Source: SH-MAG3 sp036374995 (GTDB lineage Bacteria > Gemmatimonadota > Gemmatimonadetes > Longimicrobiales > RSA9). From it: 64,000 nucleotides of DNA. The notes beneath the pieces are model-generated. The model did no database searches, was not told the DNA's origin, and saw only the letters and a program-made list of their open reading frames with translations. Location: the NCBI GenBank assembly GCA_036374995.1, contig DASUSS010000033.1:1-64000 (forward strand), given 5' to 3'. This document shows, one piece after another, positions 7,417 through 16,652 of this stretch. Within the stretch, counting starts at the first letter, position 1, and every line of letters begins with the position of its first letter. Position numbers and translations under genes: made by a program.

Positions 7417-10152
7417 TCACTGACCCGCGGCGTAGATTCCGTTGAACAGGAACTTGAACGTGGGGTGCGGCTGCGCGCGCTTCAGGATCTCGGGCCCATA
7501 CAGGAGCACGCGACCCCGGCCGAGGCGCGCTTCGACGGCGATCACGCCGTTCTCGAGGTAGTGCTGGCCCCACGCCCAGCCGCTGCGCAGCGGCGCGGCA
7601 TTGTCGAACCACGCCACCGGTGTCACACTGCCGGGCGCGGCACCGGCGCGCAGCCGGAACACCGGACTGTTGTCGAAGAAGAAATCGGTGCGCTCGGCGA
7701 CGCCGTGCGCCATCGGGTGGGCGGCATCGACGCGCGCGGCCAGCACCGATCCCGGCACGTAGTACTTCGTGCGCTCGAGCGGGCTGCCGTTCTCGACCAG
7801 ATGTTCGTCCAGCGGCAGCTCCAGCTGCGCCGCGAGATTCGCGGCCGATGACCCGATCGCGATGACGGTACCGCCACGCTCGATGAACTCACGGATGCGC
7901 GGCACCGTCCGCTGCTCGCTCACGCGGCCGATGTGCGCCCGGTATTCGGCGGGGATGTCGCCGGGATCGGGGGCTCCAGCCCGTGCCGGAGTAGCGCGGC
8001 CGACGGCCGGGATGGCGCCACCGACGAACACGAGCACATCGAATCTGTCGTTCAGGTTGCCAGCGTCGAGCTCCTGTGCGAACACGCGCTCGAACGGGAA
8101 CTCGAACTGCTCGAGGATCCAGCGCGCCCAGCCGGAGTCCATCGAGCCGCCGTACACGTCCCACAGGCCCACGCGTGGCGTGCGCAACCGCCACGCACCG
8201 GCCGGCGGCGGCGCACGCGTGCCGGTGAAGCTGACACCCAGCTCGCGCGCAGTCTGCTCGAGCGCGGCCAGGCTCGAGCCGCGCGCCCGGACGTACAGCG
8301 TCCCCGCGGGATACGCCGTACCGTTCGCGGTCAGTGGCGCCTGCAGCCAGTACACCTCTTCTCCCGCCCGCACCAGCCGGTTCGCCGCGATATACGCGTT
8401 GTTGACGCGACGACTCGTCACGAAACCCGCCGCGCCGCGCGCGTTCGTGACACGGCCTGCCGGCGGCATGACGTTCCAGTCCGCGACGCGCTCGAACGGA
8501 CCGGTGAACCCCTCGAGGATACGGTCGAACTCCACACCCATCTGGTAGGCGAATGTCCAGCCGGCATTGTCGTACGGCGGCGTCGGCGGCGCGCCCGGGT
8601 ACGGGAACACATCCGGATGGACCTGCGGTTCGAACATGTCCATGACATGCGGCCGGAACGACTGCGCCGCCGGCACGACATACGACCCGGCAGGGTACTC
8701 CCTGCCCGCGACGGTGAACGAGCGCGTGGCTCGCTGGACGGTGATGCCCGTCTCGCGCAGCGCATTGATGAACTTCACTGCCGTCGGGAAGTCCGCCTGA
8801 TCGGCGGGGATGATGTAGCCGCGCGGATCGCGCAGCTCGGGGCGGCGCAGTTCCGCGAAATGACGCATGTCGCGCTGCGCGTCGGCGTTGTTGTCACGAC
8901 CGTCCTCCTCCGCCATGCGCGCCGCGACCGCGGCGATCCGCTTCGGGTTCGCCGTCCACCAGTCCGTGCTGCCGCGCTCGATGGACGACCGCCCCATGAC
9001 ATACACGTTGTGGAGCAGGTTCTCACGCATCCGCGAAGCGTAGTCGAGCACGGCGCGGTTCAGCGAGATCGAGTAGTCGACCGATCGGCGAAAGCGCCAC
9101 TCCTGCGGCGCGATCGGGTACGCGAGATCCATCGACGGCAGCTGTCGCTGCGGCACGAGCGGGATGCGCATGGGCGTGGGATTGCCGATCATCTCCGTGA
9201 GCAGCGCGATCACGTTGTGGAACGCAGCCGTGTTGCGGATCCCGCCGTTCCACCAGCCGTCGTACGGCCCGCCAGAGCGCATGGTCGCGCCGGGCCTGTC
9301 TTCCGCCGCGAGCCGCGTGTGCATGGCCGCGCCCAGCGACTGGAACCCGAGCACCAGCAGCGGATGCAGGTTGTAGTTGTACGGGTCGCGCAGTGGCGGA
9401 GACCACACCACGGTGCCCGCCGGGCCGCTCTGGTGATGGTTGTACAGCACCTGCGGGAACCACTCGTGGTACAGCACCCGGTTGATGTTCTCCGTCTCGG
9501 CCTGGGTCGAGGCGAAGAAGTCGCGGTTGTTGTCGTGACCGATGTATTTCTGGTACAGCCGCGGCAGCCCGCTCAGCGAACGCTGCTGCGGATCCGTGCG
9601 GCGCATGTACCAGTTCGCGACCAGATCGTTGCCGTCCGGATTCGCGTGCACGAAGAGGATGATGACGTCGTCCAGAATGCGTAACGTCTCGTCATCGTCA
9701 CGACTCACCATCTGATAAACCATCTCGCCGAGCTGCTGTGCGCCCAGCGACTCGCTGGCGTGCAGCCCGCCATCGATCCAGACCACGGCCTTCCCCTCCC
9801 GCGCCAGCGCGCGCGCCTCCTCCGGCTCGAGTCCCTCGGCGCGCGCGAGGCGCTGCGCGATCCGACGATAATGCTCGAGCCGCGCGTGGTTGGCCGGCGC
9901 CGTCACGATCGCCATGAGGTGTGGCCTGCCTTCGGCGGTGGTGCCGATCTGCTCTACCACCATGCGGTCCGACTCGCGGTCCAGCTTGCGCCAGTAATCC
10001 GCGATCTGCTGGTAGTTCGCCAGGAAGTAGTCGTCGCCGAAATTGTGGCCGAACTGCTCGAGCGGAGTGGTGACGCGGGTCTGCGCGGCCGCGGGAAGAC
10101 CTGGCAACGGGAGTACCGCGACGAGCAGAACGGCGAGGAACGGCCGGTTCAT
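7417..10152 (-). CDS. Secreted M14-family zinc carboxypeptidase-like protein
   Basis: 911 residues with a clear signal peptide (MNRPFLAVLLVAVLPLPGLPAAAQ). The M14 catalytic domain lies at about 35-380: the zinc ligands His and Glu in DGGLHASESLG near residue 130, the HANPDGND motif, RDFF and YNHHQSGPAGTVV holding the third ligand. The later half contains a class I glutamine-amidotransferase-like/ThuA-like region (DVLVFVGGAIP ... VIAIGSSAANLA) typical of the long M14 proteins of Gemmatimonadota and Bacteroidota. It is likely a periplasmic or outer-membrane peptidase. It is 47 bp downstream of the penicillin acylase gene and probably in the same operon of exported hydrolases. Confidence 0.9.
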   Translation of the reverse strand: MNRPFLAVLLVAVLPLPGLPAAAQTRVTTPLEQFGHNFGDDYFLANYQQIADYWRKLDRESDRMVVEQIGTTAEGRPHLMAIVTAPANHARLEHYRRIAQRLARAEGLEPEEARALAREGKAVVWIDGGLHASESLGAQQLGEMVYQMVSRDDDETLRILDDVIILFVHANPDGNDLVANWYMRRTDPQQRSLSGLPRLYQKYIGHDNNRDFFASTQAETENINRVLYHEWFPQVLYNHHQSGPAGTVVWSPPLRDPYNYNLHPLLVLGFQSLGAAMHTRLAAEDRPGATMRSGGPYDGWWNGGIRNTAAFHNVIALLTEMIGNPTPMRIPLVPQRQLPSMDLAYPIAPQEWRFRRSVDYSISLNRAVLDYASRMRENLLHNVYVMGRSSIERGSTDWWTANPKRIAAVAARMAEEDGRDNNADAQRDMRHFAELRRPELRDPRGYIIPADQADFPTAVKFINALRETGITVQRATRSFTVAGREYPAGSYVVPAAQSFRPHVMDMFEPQVHPDVFPYPGAPPTPPYDNAGWTFAYQMGVEFDRILEGFTGPFERVADWNVMPPAGRVTNARGAAGFVTSRRVNNAYIAANRLVRAGEEVYWLQAPLTANGTAYPAGTLYVRARGSSLAALEQTARELGVSFTGTRAPPPAGAWRLRTPRVGLWDVYGGSMDSGWARWILEQFEFPFERVFAQELDAGNLNDRFDVLVFVGGAIPAVGRATPARAGAPDPGDIPAEYRAHIGRVSEQRTVPRIREFIERGGTVIAIGSSAANLAAQLELPLDEHLVENGSPLERTKYYVPGSVLAARVDAAHPMAHGVAERTDFFFDNSPVFRLRAGAAPGSVTPVAWFDNAAPLRSGWAWGQHYLENGVIAVEARLGRGRVLLYGPEILKRAQPHPTFKFLFNGIYAAGQ

Positions 10153-10199
10153 GGCAACCTCATGGCTGGCGATACCGTTGCGGGAAGGTCAGGTGTGCT

Positions 10200-12440
10200 T
10201 CACCGCGTGCCGACGTGTTCGACGACGTACGTTCTGACCGCATTGGACTCGACGTCCTCGCGCGTGAACCACGCTGGCTTGAACCGCCGCCGGGCGTAGA
10301 GCGCGGCCTGATCGAAGAAGTGAGGCGAGGCGGTGTCGCCGCTCTGGCCGTAGTTGAGAATCGATGCGGCGCGGACGGCCGGGCCGAACTCCATCACCTT
10401 CACGAACGAGTTCCCGCCGACGCCCAGTCGTGGGCCAGCACTGCCGAACGGCTGCGAGTTGAATGTGAACACGGAGCCGAAGTCGCCGGAGGCGGCGCCG
10501 ACCGCGAGGCTGGGCCGGTCCGGATCGAGCATGCGTTCACCGGGCAGGGGCCGCTGGTGGCGGTTTATTGCGCCCCAGGCGACGTCGGTCGTGCCCCACT
10601 GCGCATCGAGCCGGTGCAGCGCGTCGGCCAGTGCATCGGTCCACGGCCATGCGGAGCGGCGGCCCGACCGGCCCGCAAGCGCCCACCGCTCGACCGTCAG
10701 CACGAACCACGTCGTCTCGACGGACGCCGTGTCGGCCGTGCGGTCCCACGCGGCGAGCCGCTCGACCGCGCGCGCGACCGGCGAGCCGGCAGGGAGCGGC
10801 GCTTCCGTGCTGCGACGGCGCGATTCGGACGCGATCACCGGCACCAGCGAGTCGGCGACGCTGAGCCGGCTGTCCCAGACGCGGACCGCAAATGTGTCGA
10901 ACGACACATCGCGCATCGCTTCGATGACGCGCCGCGAGCTGACGGCGCGCGCGTTCTCCGTCTCCTGCCCGACCATGTACGCCGGGAAATCGTCGCGCGA
11001 GAACGGCAGGTCGCGGGTCGCGACGAACGGCGAGGAATTCGTGTTGAGCAGCCAGCCGGACGGCGGGTTCAGCACCTGCGGCAGCTCGTCCAGCGCGTGG
11101 AACCCCTGCCACTCCGTGTCGGGATCGCTGCCATCGAGGATGCCCGACGGATCGATGCCCGGCTTCCGGCGCGGCACGGCAGAGCCGTAGATGTACGCGA
11201 TGTTGCCGGCGCGATCCGCATACATCGTGTTCATGTAGGCGACGTTCAGCAGCGCCATGGCCTGTCGCCACTCGTCCAGCGATTGTGCACGGATCATCGC
11301 ATCCCACTGCGCGAACCAGCCACCCTCCGCCATGCGGGCGAGCTTCACCGCGAGCGGCTTCCCGCTGTCGGACACGCCGACGATCGGGCCGTGATGCGTC
11401 TTCCAGAACCGGAACGGCCGCGTGGTCAGACCGGTGTCCGTGCGCACGTGTATCGAGTCGGTCCACGTCTCGGCGCGCCGGTAGCCGCCATCGTAGCGGT
11501 ACCGCAGCGGGTCATCCGCGTGGTCGAACGTCTCGGCGTACAGGTCGCTGTGGTCCGCGTAGTTGTCGGTGTACGCCCAGCCGAGGTTCGCGTTGTGGCC
11601 CATGTACGGCAGCAGGAAGCCGAACACCGTGAGGCCGGAGAAGCGCAGGCTCTCGCGGCTGTCGATGTGGATCTCGGCGTAACGCTGCACACCGACGAAC
11701 GACTGGTGCGGGTTGATGAGCAGCAGTGCGTGTCCCTGCGCGGTCCGCGCCGGCGCGATCGCCCACTCGTTCGAGCCGTGCGGCCGCAGCCCGAGCGGAC
11801 CGAACTGCGCCTCGTAGTACCGCGGCGTCGTGTCGTCGACCGGCATGGCCGCCGCGCCCGGTTGCGGCGTCCGACCCGGCAGGCCATCGCGCATCAGGCG
11901 CTGCGCCCACGCGCCGCGCAGACCGGCATAACCGAGGAACTCGTTCTGATAGTACTTGTAGCGGATGAGTGCGAGCGGGTACCACGGCTCGATCCGGTCG
12001 AGCACGCGGCGGTCGGCGTCCGGACGCGCGGCGAGCCACGTGTTCATGCCCGCGGCGAACGCATCGAGCAGGCCGCGCAGCCGCGCCGACGACTGCTCGT
12101 ACTCGCGCACGGAAAGCGGCACGATCTCGAGCGCGCGCGCCATCCAGTCGTCCGCCACACCGCGCTCTCCCGCCAGCTCGGCGAACCGGCCGAGCGCGTG
12201 CAGATAGTTCTCCTCGATCAGCGTCCAGTCATCTTCCGCGAGCGCATACGCCATACCGAACACGACTCCCTGGTCCGTGTCGCTGAGAACGTGCGGCACG
12301 CCCCAGGCATCGCGATGGATCGTGGCGGACAGCGCGGGCGGCGCTGCACCGATCAGTGGCAGCCGCGCCGACCACGCATCGGCGGCGGCATACCCGGTCA
12401 CGAAGAGGATCGGCACGAGGACTGCCGCGCGCGCTCGCAT
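10200..12440 (-). CDS. Penicillin acylase family protein (Ntn hydrolase, S45)
   Basis: 746 residues. An N-terminal export segment (AAVLVPILFVTGYAAADAW) precedes the alpha-chain region with IHRDAWGVPHVLSDTDQGVVFGMAYALAEDDW, the hallmark opening of penicillin/AHL acylases. The autocatalytic junction is RPHGSNEWAIAPARTA; the Ser after Gly would become the N-terminal nucleophile of the beta chain, followed by INPHQ. Later VKVMEFG and PHFFDQAALYA match the family's C-terminal region. Members hydrolyse amide bonds of beta-lactams, acyl-homoserine lactones or aculeacin; which one applies here is not clear. Length is normal. It lies 48 bp from the DUF5916 gene and the same distance from the M14 gene. 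Confidence 0.9.
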   Translation of the reverse strand: MRARAAVLVPILFVTGYAAADAWSARLPLIGAAPPALSATIHRDAWGVPHVLSDTDQGVVFGMAYALAEDDWTLIEENYLHALGRFAELAGERGVADDWMARALEIVPLSVREYEQSSARLRGLLDAFAAGMNTWLAARPDADRRVLDRIEPWYPLALIRYKYYQNEFLGYAGLRGAWAQRLMRDGLPGRTPQPGAAAMPVDDTTPRYYEAQFGPLGLRPHGSNEWAIAPARTAQGHALLLINPHQSFVGVQRYAEIHIDSRESLRFSGLTVFGFLLPYMGHNANLGWAYTDNYADHSDLYAETFDHADDPLRYRYDGGYRRAETWTDSIHVRTDTGLTTRPFRFWKTHHGPIVGVSDSGKPLAVKLARMAEGGWFAQWDAMIRAQSLDEWRQAMALLNVAYMNTMYADRAGNIAYIYGSAVPRRKPGIDPSGILDGSDPDTEWQGFHALDELPQVLNPPSGWLLNTNSSPFVATRDLPFSRDDFPAYMVGQETENARAVSSRRVIEAMRDVSFDTFAVRVWDSRLSVADSLVPVIASESRRRSTEAPLPAGSPVARAVERLAAWDRTADTASVETTWFVLTVERWALAGRSGRRSAWPWTDALADALHRLDAQWGTTDVAWGAINRHQRPLPGERMLDPDRPSLAVGAASGDFGSVFTFNSQPFGSAGPRLGVGGNSFVKVMEFGPAVRAASILNYGQSGDTASPHFFDQAALYARRRFKPAWFTREDVESNAVRTYVVEHVGTR

Positions 12441-12488
12441 GATGCCTCCTTTACCGCCGCACGACGGACGTGCGGAGCGGTCGCCTGC

Positions 12489-15113
12489 TCAGGGATTGAT
12501 CCAGTAGCTCAGCTTGATGATGAGCACGTCATCCGGCCGCGCATCGAACAGCGCGGCGCGGTCGCGGCCGAAATCGAACCGGCCGGACGCGTGCTGGTCG
12601 CTGCGGTTCTGCTGCCACGCGACGAAGATCGTCGAGCCGGGGCGGTACTCCCAACGCAGCACGGCGTTGCCGCGGAGCGAACGGAGCGTGAAGTCGAGAT
12701 CGGGCACCGTGAACGACGGCGCCGCACCCGTGCGGCCCTGCGGGTAGATGAGCGTGCCGCCGGCGACGGGCTCCGTCTCGCCGATGTCGCGGCCGTACAC
12801 GTCGAAGTCGTAGGCCCCGGGTGCGCTCAGCTCGGCGGCGTCGCCGAAGTCGGCGCTGGCGATGTACGGCTGCGCATAGACCTGGAGCGAGAGTGTGGGC
12901 GTGAACGTGACGTCCAGCCGCGTCTGCACGCCGAGCGTGGTCTGGTCCAGCGTGGAGAACAGGTAGCGCGCGCCGTACGTGTGCGTGGCCGTCGAGTCGG
13001 CGCGGCGGCCGAGGTACTGCGCGATGGAATGGCTGCGCTCGAAGTCGGGCGTGATGCTGAACGTCACGGTCGGTGTGGGCCGCACGCTGATGCCGGCTCC
13101 GGCGCCCCAGCCCCAGCCGCCCGCATCGTGTCGCGCGAAGCCGAACCCGGCGCCGCCGCTCACCGCTCTTCGTGAATCGGAGTTGAAGCCGCCGTTGAGC
13201 TGGAGCTGCCCCGGGCGCCGCGATGACGGTCCGCCGCGCGTCAGCCGGTCATCGAGCGCCCTGCCGTTGTACGCGATCAGGAAGTTGCCGCTCCAGTAGT
13301 TGAGCAGCTGGAAGGCCGTGCTCGCCGCGACGCGGTTCATGATCGTCTCGAACGCGTAGTTGCGCTCCGCGCGCGCAGTGAGGTTGGCGTGCCAGGACCG
13401 GAACAGTGACCCGGGTCGCGGCTCCAGGTACGTGATGCCGGCCTGTCCATCGACGCGGTCGGCGCGGTACTGGAAGCCGATGTCGTTCACCTCGTACTGT
13501 GGCGTGGTGGTGCCGCCGACGAGCGTATAGCGCCAGTGGCGGCCACGACGGTACTGGAGCGTCGTCTGCGTGGAGAGCCCGGTGAGCGATGTGCGCGTCG
13601 AGTCGAGCTCGAGGTGGTCGGCATCGGGCCGCTGGAAGTAGCGCCAGGGCGAGCGCTGTGCACTGCCGATCGCGTCCGTGCTCCCGCGCACGTGGCTGCC
13701 GGTGACGAACCCGTTAAGCGACCACGTCCGCTCCGCCCACTCGTGGCGGAAGTCGAAGCCGCCGGTGTAGGCGGCGGAGCGCAGCGTGGCACGCAGCGGC
13801 TCCGCATCCAGATCGCGGTGCACCATCGTGAGCATCCCGCCCAGCGCGGTCTGGCCGGCGCGCATGTCGCGACGCAACCGGCCGACGAAGTAGTTCGACA
13901 GCGGCTCCGCCGTGCTGGTCTGCTCGATGTCCTGCGGGTCGAGCCACAGCGCTTCCTCGCGGTCCGTGAGCGCGTTCAGTACGCCGATCGACCAGCCGCC
14001 GCCGCTCCGGCCCGAGAGCTTCGCCGCACCCAGGATGCGCGCCACATCCGCGACATCGCGACGCGATGTCGGCGGCAGGATCTGCGGTGCCCGGCCGATG
14101 CGCCGCGAGTAGAACACGTCGTTGCCGCCGCCCGCGCCGAAGCGGAAGATCTCCGAGCCCTCGATGAAGAACGGCCGCTTCTCCTCGAACGCGGTCTCGA
14201 TCGCGGTGAGGTTGACCTGCGCAGGGTCGATCTCGACCTGGCCGAAGTCGGGGTTGACCGTGACATCGAGCGTGAGGTCGGACGTGATGCGATACTTCAC
14301 GTCGCCGCCCACCGCCATGCCGACCTCCCGGTCATCGCGGAACGGGTTGTCACCGCGGTCGATCGACTCGCCGCGCACGACCGAGTACGGCAACAGCTCG
14401 AGCCGCTTGCCCGTGCTCACCTGCCGCAGACCCTCGAGGTGGCCGAAGCGCGGGATGCCACCCGGCTGCGTGGTAGGTGTGAACGAGAAGACCGAGAACT
14501 CGCGGATACGCGCGATCTGCCGCTCGATCTGCACGCCCCACGTCTGCTCCGACCCGGGATTGAACCGCAGCTGACTGAACGGGATACGGATCTCCGCGGT
14601 CCAGCCCTCGTCATCGATCGACGTCGCGGCCTCCCACACGGGGTCCCACGAGTCATCCTCGCCCGAGTCCGAGCGCGACTGGTCGCGGCGCAGTCCCGAC
14701 GGGTTGATCTCGAAGCCGAACGCCGTGCGATGATCGTGATACGTGTCCAGAATGACCGTCAGCCAGTCGGACGCCGACATCGCGCCATCGCGACGGCCGA
14801 GCCGCGTCGTCGGCGGACTGCGATCGTACAGGCGCGCGCCGATATACAGCGCGTCGTCATCGAATGCGAACCGGACCGCCGTGCGCTCCGTCGCCGGCTC
14901 ACCCTCGGCCGGCACGACCTGCGTCAGCTCCGTGACCGCCGGCGCGCTCTGCCACACGGCCTCGTCCAGCACGCCGTCGATGCGGATGGTCGCGGTCGCC
15001 GGCACCGCCAGCGCGACCGGCGCCGCGGCATGGCCGGGTTCCGCCGGACCGCTCTGGGCGTGAATCGCAGCAGGCAGACAGAGCAGGAACAGGAGCAGGA
15101 GCGTTCGTCGCAT
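12489..15113 (-). CDS. DUF5916 outer-membrane protein with N-terminal CBM9-like domain
   Basis: 874 residues. I start at the ATG at 15113 because MRRTLLLLFLLCLPAAIHAQS is a signal peptide; the frame upstream is not protein-like. Residues ~40-230 form a carbohydrate-binding-module-9-like beta sandwich (IRIDGVLDEAVWQSAP ... VRFAFDDDALYIGARLYD). The rest is DUF5916: EIDPAQVNLTAIETAFEEKRPFFIEGSEIF, then a long series of amphipathic strands ending KLSYWINP, consistent with a C-terminal outer-membrane beta-barrel. The family is common in Gemmatimonadota and Bacteroidota; its function is unproven, with sugar or peptide binding and uptake suggested. It is co-directional with the acylase and M14 genes. 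Confidence 0.88.
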   Translation of the reverse strand: MRRTLLLLFLLCLPAAIHAQSGPAEPGHAAAPVALAVPATATIRIDGVLDEAVWQSAPAVTELTQVVPAEGEPATERTAVRFAFDDDALYIGARLYDRSPPTTRLGRRDGAMSASDWLTVILDTYHDHRTAFGFEINPSGLRRDQSRSDSGEDDSWDPVWEAATSIDDEGWTAEIRIPFSQLRFNPGSEQTWGVQIERQIARIREFSVFSFTPTTQPGGIPRFGHLEGLRQVSTGKRLELLPYSVVRGESIDRGDNPFRDDREVGMAVGGDVKYRITSDLTLDVTVNPDFGQVEIDPAQVNLTAIETAFEEKRPFFIEGSEIFRFGAGGGNDVFYSRRIGRAPQILPPTSRRDVADVARILGAAKLSGRSGGGWSIGVLNALTDREEALWLDPQDIEQTSTAEPLSNYFVGRLRRDMRAGQTALGGMLTMVHRDLDAEPLRATLRSAAYTGGFDFRHEWAERTWSLNGFVTGSHVRGSTDAIGSAQRSPWRYFQRPDADHLELDSTRTSLTGLSTQTTLQYRRGRHWRYTLVGGTTTPQYEVNDIGFQYRADRVDGQAGITYLEPRPGSLFRSWHANLTARAERNYAFETIMNRVAASTAFQLLNYWSGNFLIAYNGRALDDRLTRGGPSSRRPGQLQLNGGFNSDSRRAVSGGAGFGFARHDAGGWGWGAGAGISVRPTPTVTFSITPDFERSHSIAQYLGRRADSTATHTYGARYLFSTLDQTTLGVQTRLDVTFTPTLSLQVYAQPYIASADFGDAAELSAPGAYDFDVYGRDIGETEPVAGGTLIYPQGRTGAAPSFTVPDLDFTLRSLRGNAVLRWEYRPGSTIFVAWQQNRSDQHASGRFDFGRDRAALFDARPDDVLIIKLSYWINP

Positions 15114-15127
15114 GGTGATGCTGGAGC

Positions 15128-15610
15128 TCACGTCGAGAACAGCTCGGCCCACCTCATGACCGATCGCTCGCTCGTCCCATCCGATGTGTTCACCGCCTCG
15201 ACCTCCATCCCCTCCGCCGTCATCACGAAGTTCAGCTCCAGGTCCGGCGTGCCGATCGCGTGCTCCAGCTCCTGCATCTTGAGCGCGTCCATGAACTCGC
15301 TCACCGGCACCTCGAACTGTGCGGCCATCGCCGTGATGAGCACCGTCATCGTCCACGTCGTCGTCAGTGCAATGAAGTTGTCGCGGCTGATCACGCCGGC
15401 CACCGGTGCCTCGCTCGAGACCTTCACCTGCATCCGGATGGGGTCGTGACCCGGAAACGCGAGCTCGTACAGACCGAACTCCTCCAGCATCATCTTCCCG
15501 TCACGGACCGTGACCAGATCGGCCCGGAGCTGCGCGCGCCAGTCGGCGTTCTGCGCCTGACCGGCCACGGGCAGCAGCAGGAACAGCACGCAGAGCGGAA
15601 CGGTCCTCAT
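15128..15610 (-). CDS. Small secreted protein of unknown function
   Basis: 160 residues from the ATG at 15610, which has GAGGAGGCC just upstream and is followed by a signal peptide MRTVPLCVLFLLLPVAGQAQ. The mature part has a central TTTWTMTVLITAMAAQFEV segment and a C-terminal DLELNFVMTAEGMEVEAVNT beta-rich stretch ending RWAELFST. No named domain is recognised; the composition suggests a periplasmic or lipid-binding protein. It sits 14 bp upstream of the DUF5916 gene start, so the two are likely co-transcribed and may act together at the outer membrane. Confidence 0.75.
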   Translation of the reverse strand: MRTVPLCVLFLLLPVAGQAQNADWRAQLRADLVTVRDGKMMLEEFGLYELAFPGHDPIRMQVKVSSEAPVAGVISRDNFIALTTTWTMTVLITAMAAQFEVPVSEFMDALKMQELEHAIGTPDLELNFVMTAEGMEVEAVNTSDGTSERSVMRWAELFST

Positions 15611-15779
15611 CCGGCCTCCTCGAATGTGCCTGCTGGTCATGAGCGGGAGGGGCGTGCCCGTACGGTCGCAGGCGACCGGCGCGGGTGCAGCCAATGTAAC
15701 CAGGCACCCGCCGGATCGCGCGGTCCCGTCGTCGGTTGGTGTGTCCCCCTGCCGTCGATGGCCGCGGCGCGGCCGAGGG

Positions 15780-16208
15780 CTACTGCCGGATCGACGGACT
15801 CGGAGAGGACGGTTCCTTCGTCTTCTTCTCCTGAACCAGCTCGTCCAGCCGGTCCGCCAGCGCGCGCAGCGCGTCCTGCAACGTGTTCGAGTGCTCGACG
15901 ACTGCGGCCTCCGCCACCTCCGCCATGCCGCGGCCGGCACGCGCGGCCGAGGAGCGGAGCTCCTGATCGCCGGCAATCCGTGAGGCAATCCGGGTCAGCG
16001 ACTGCGCCAGCTCGCCGAGCGCGCGCTCGAGCTCGGGCGTCGTCGAGCTCGCGATCGCCTCGACGGCGGGCACGATCCCGCTCGTCTCGATGACCTCCTC
16101 GATCCTCTTCGACGGCTCCGACGACTTCGGGTCCTGCTGCGCGGCGGCGGGGTCCATCGGAACCAGCATGAGCAGCACTGCCAGTCCGCCGATGACGTAC
16201 TTCATCAT
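15780..16208 (-). CDS. Small exported helical protein of unknown function
   Basis: 142 residues from ATGATG at 16208, with AAGGAG seven bases upstream. The signal peptide is MMKYVIGGLAVLLMLVPMDPAAA. The mature region is strongly helical and amphipathic with a seven-residue hydrophobic rhythm (IEEVIETSGIVPAVEAIA; LERALGELAQSLTRIASRIA; LQDALRALADRLDELVQEKK), ending in a Ser/Pro-rich tail. I recognise no domain; it could be a coiled-coil periplasmic protein. The long in-frame extension to 16373 lacks protein character. Confidence 0.72.
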   Translation of the reverse strand: MMKYVIGGLAVLLMLVPMDPAAAQQDPKSSEPSKRIEEVIETSGIVPAVEAIASSTTPELERALGELAQSLTRIASRIAGDQELRSSAARAGRGMAEVAEAAVVEHSNTLQDALRALADRLDELVQEKKTKEPSSPSPSIRQ

Positions 16209-16385
16209 CAACTCCTTACGGCGGTGAGAACAACGGTCGCCGGAACGATACACTTCGCGGGCGGTGAGGTTCGGGGAACGAAGCCGGATCGGCGCCGGCT
16301 CGTACCGGCACCCTGGGGGTCGGCCGGATCGACGGGCTACGATCGTGCCGCCGTCTCGACCACGGCCCTGCACGTGCGGTCGCGT

Positions 16386-16652
16386 CTACCGGAACATGGC
16401 CGGATTGATCTCCAGCGCCACTTCCACGATCCGGTCCGCCGGGATCCCGACGCGGCGCGCGTGCTCGCGGATCGACTCCGCGTCCGGCGCATCGTACTCG
16501 CAGTAGATCTTGCCGTCAATGTCGGAGACGTAGCTGCGGATCCAGGTGACGCCGGGCATGCCCTCGAGCACTTCGTTCGAGCGGCGGCCGACGGCATCCA
16601 GCTCCTCCCGGGTTACGGTGCCGACGTTACGCTCGATGATGTAGCGGGGCAT
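16386..16652 (-). CDS. DUF4242 (SCO4226-type) small protein
   Basis: 88 residues: MPRYIIERNVGTVTREELDA, then SNEVLEGMPGVTWIRSYVSD and KIYCEYDAPDAESIREHARRVGIPADRIVEV. This is the DUF4242 ferredoxin-like alpha/beta fold whose Streptomyces member SCO4226 is a nickel-binding protein. The invariant W-x-x-SYV and KIYCxY motifs are present. The start lies inside the 3' end of the giant kinase gene (26-base overlap), so it is the last gene of the sigma-kinase operon. A paralogue lies at 41246-41536 beside another BTAD/TPR regulator. Role unknown; metal binding is an inference from the family. Confidence 0.88.
   Translation of the reverse strand: MPRYIIERNVGTVTREELDAVGRRSNEVLEGMPGVTWIRSYVSDIDGKIYCEYDAPDAESIREHARRVGIPADRIVEVALEINPAMFR

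Noticed and set aside
10215..13175. 986-codon plus-strand frame opposite the penicillin acylase and DUF5916 genes
   Set aside because: Composition dominated by Arg, Ala, Val, His with no motif; both minus-strand genes are clearly real.
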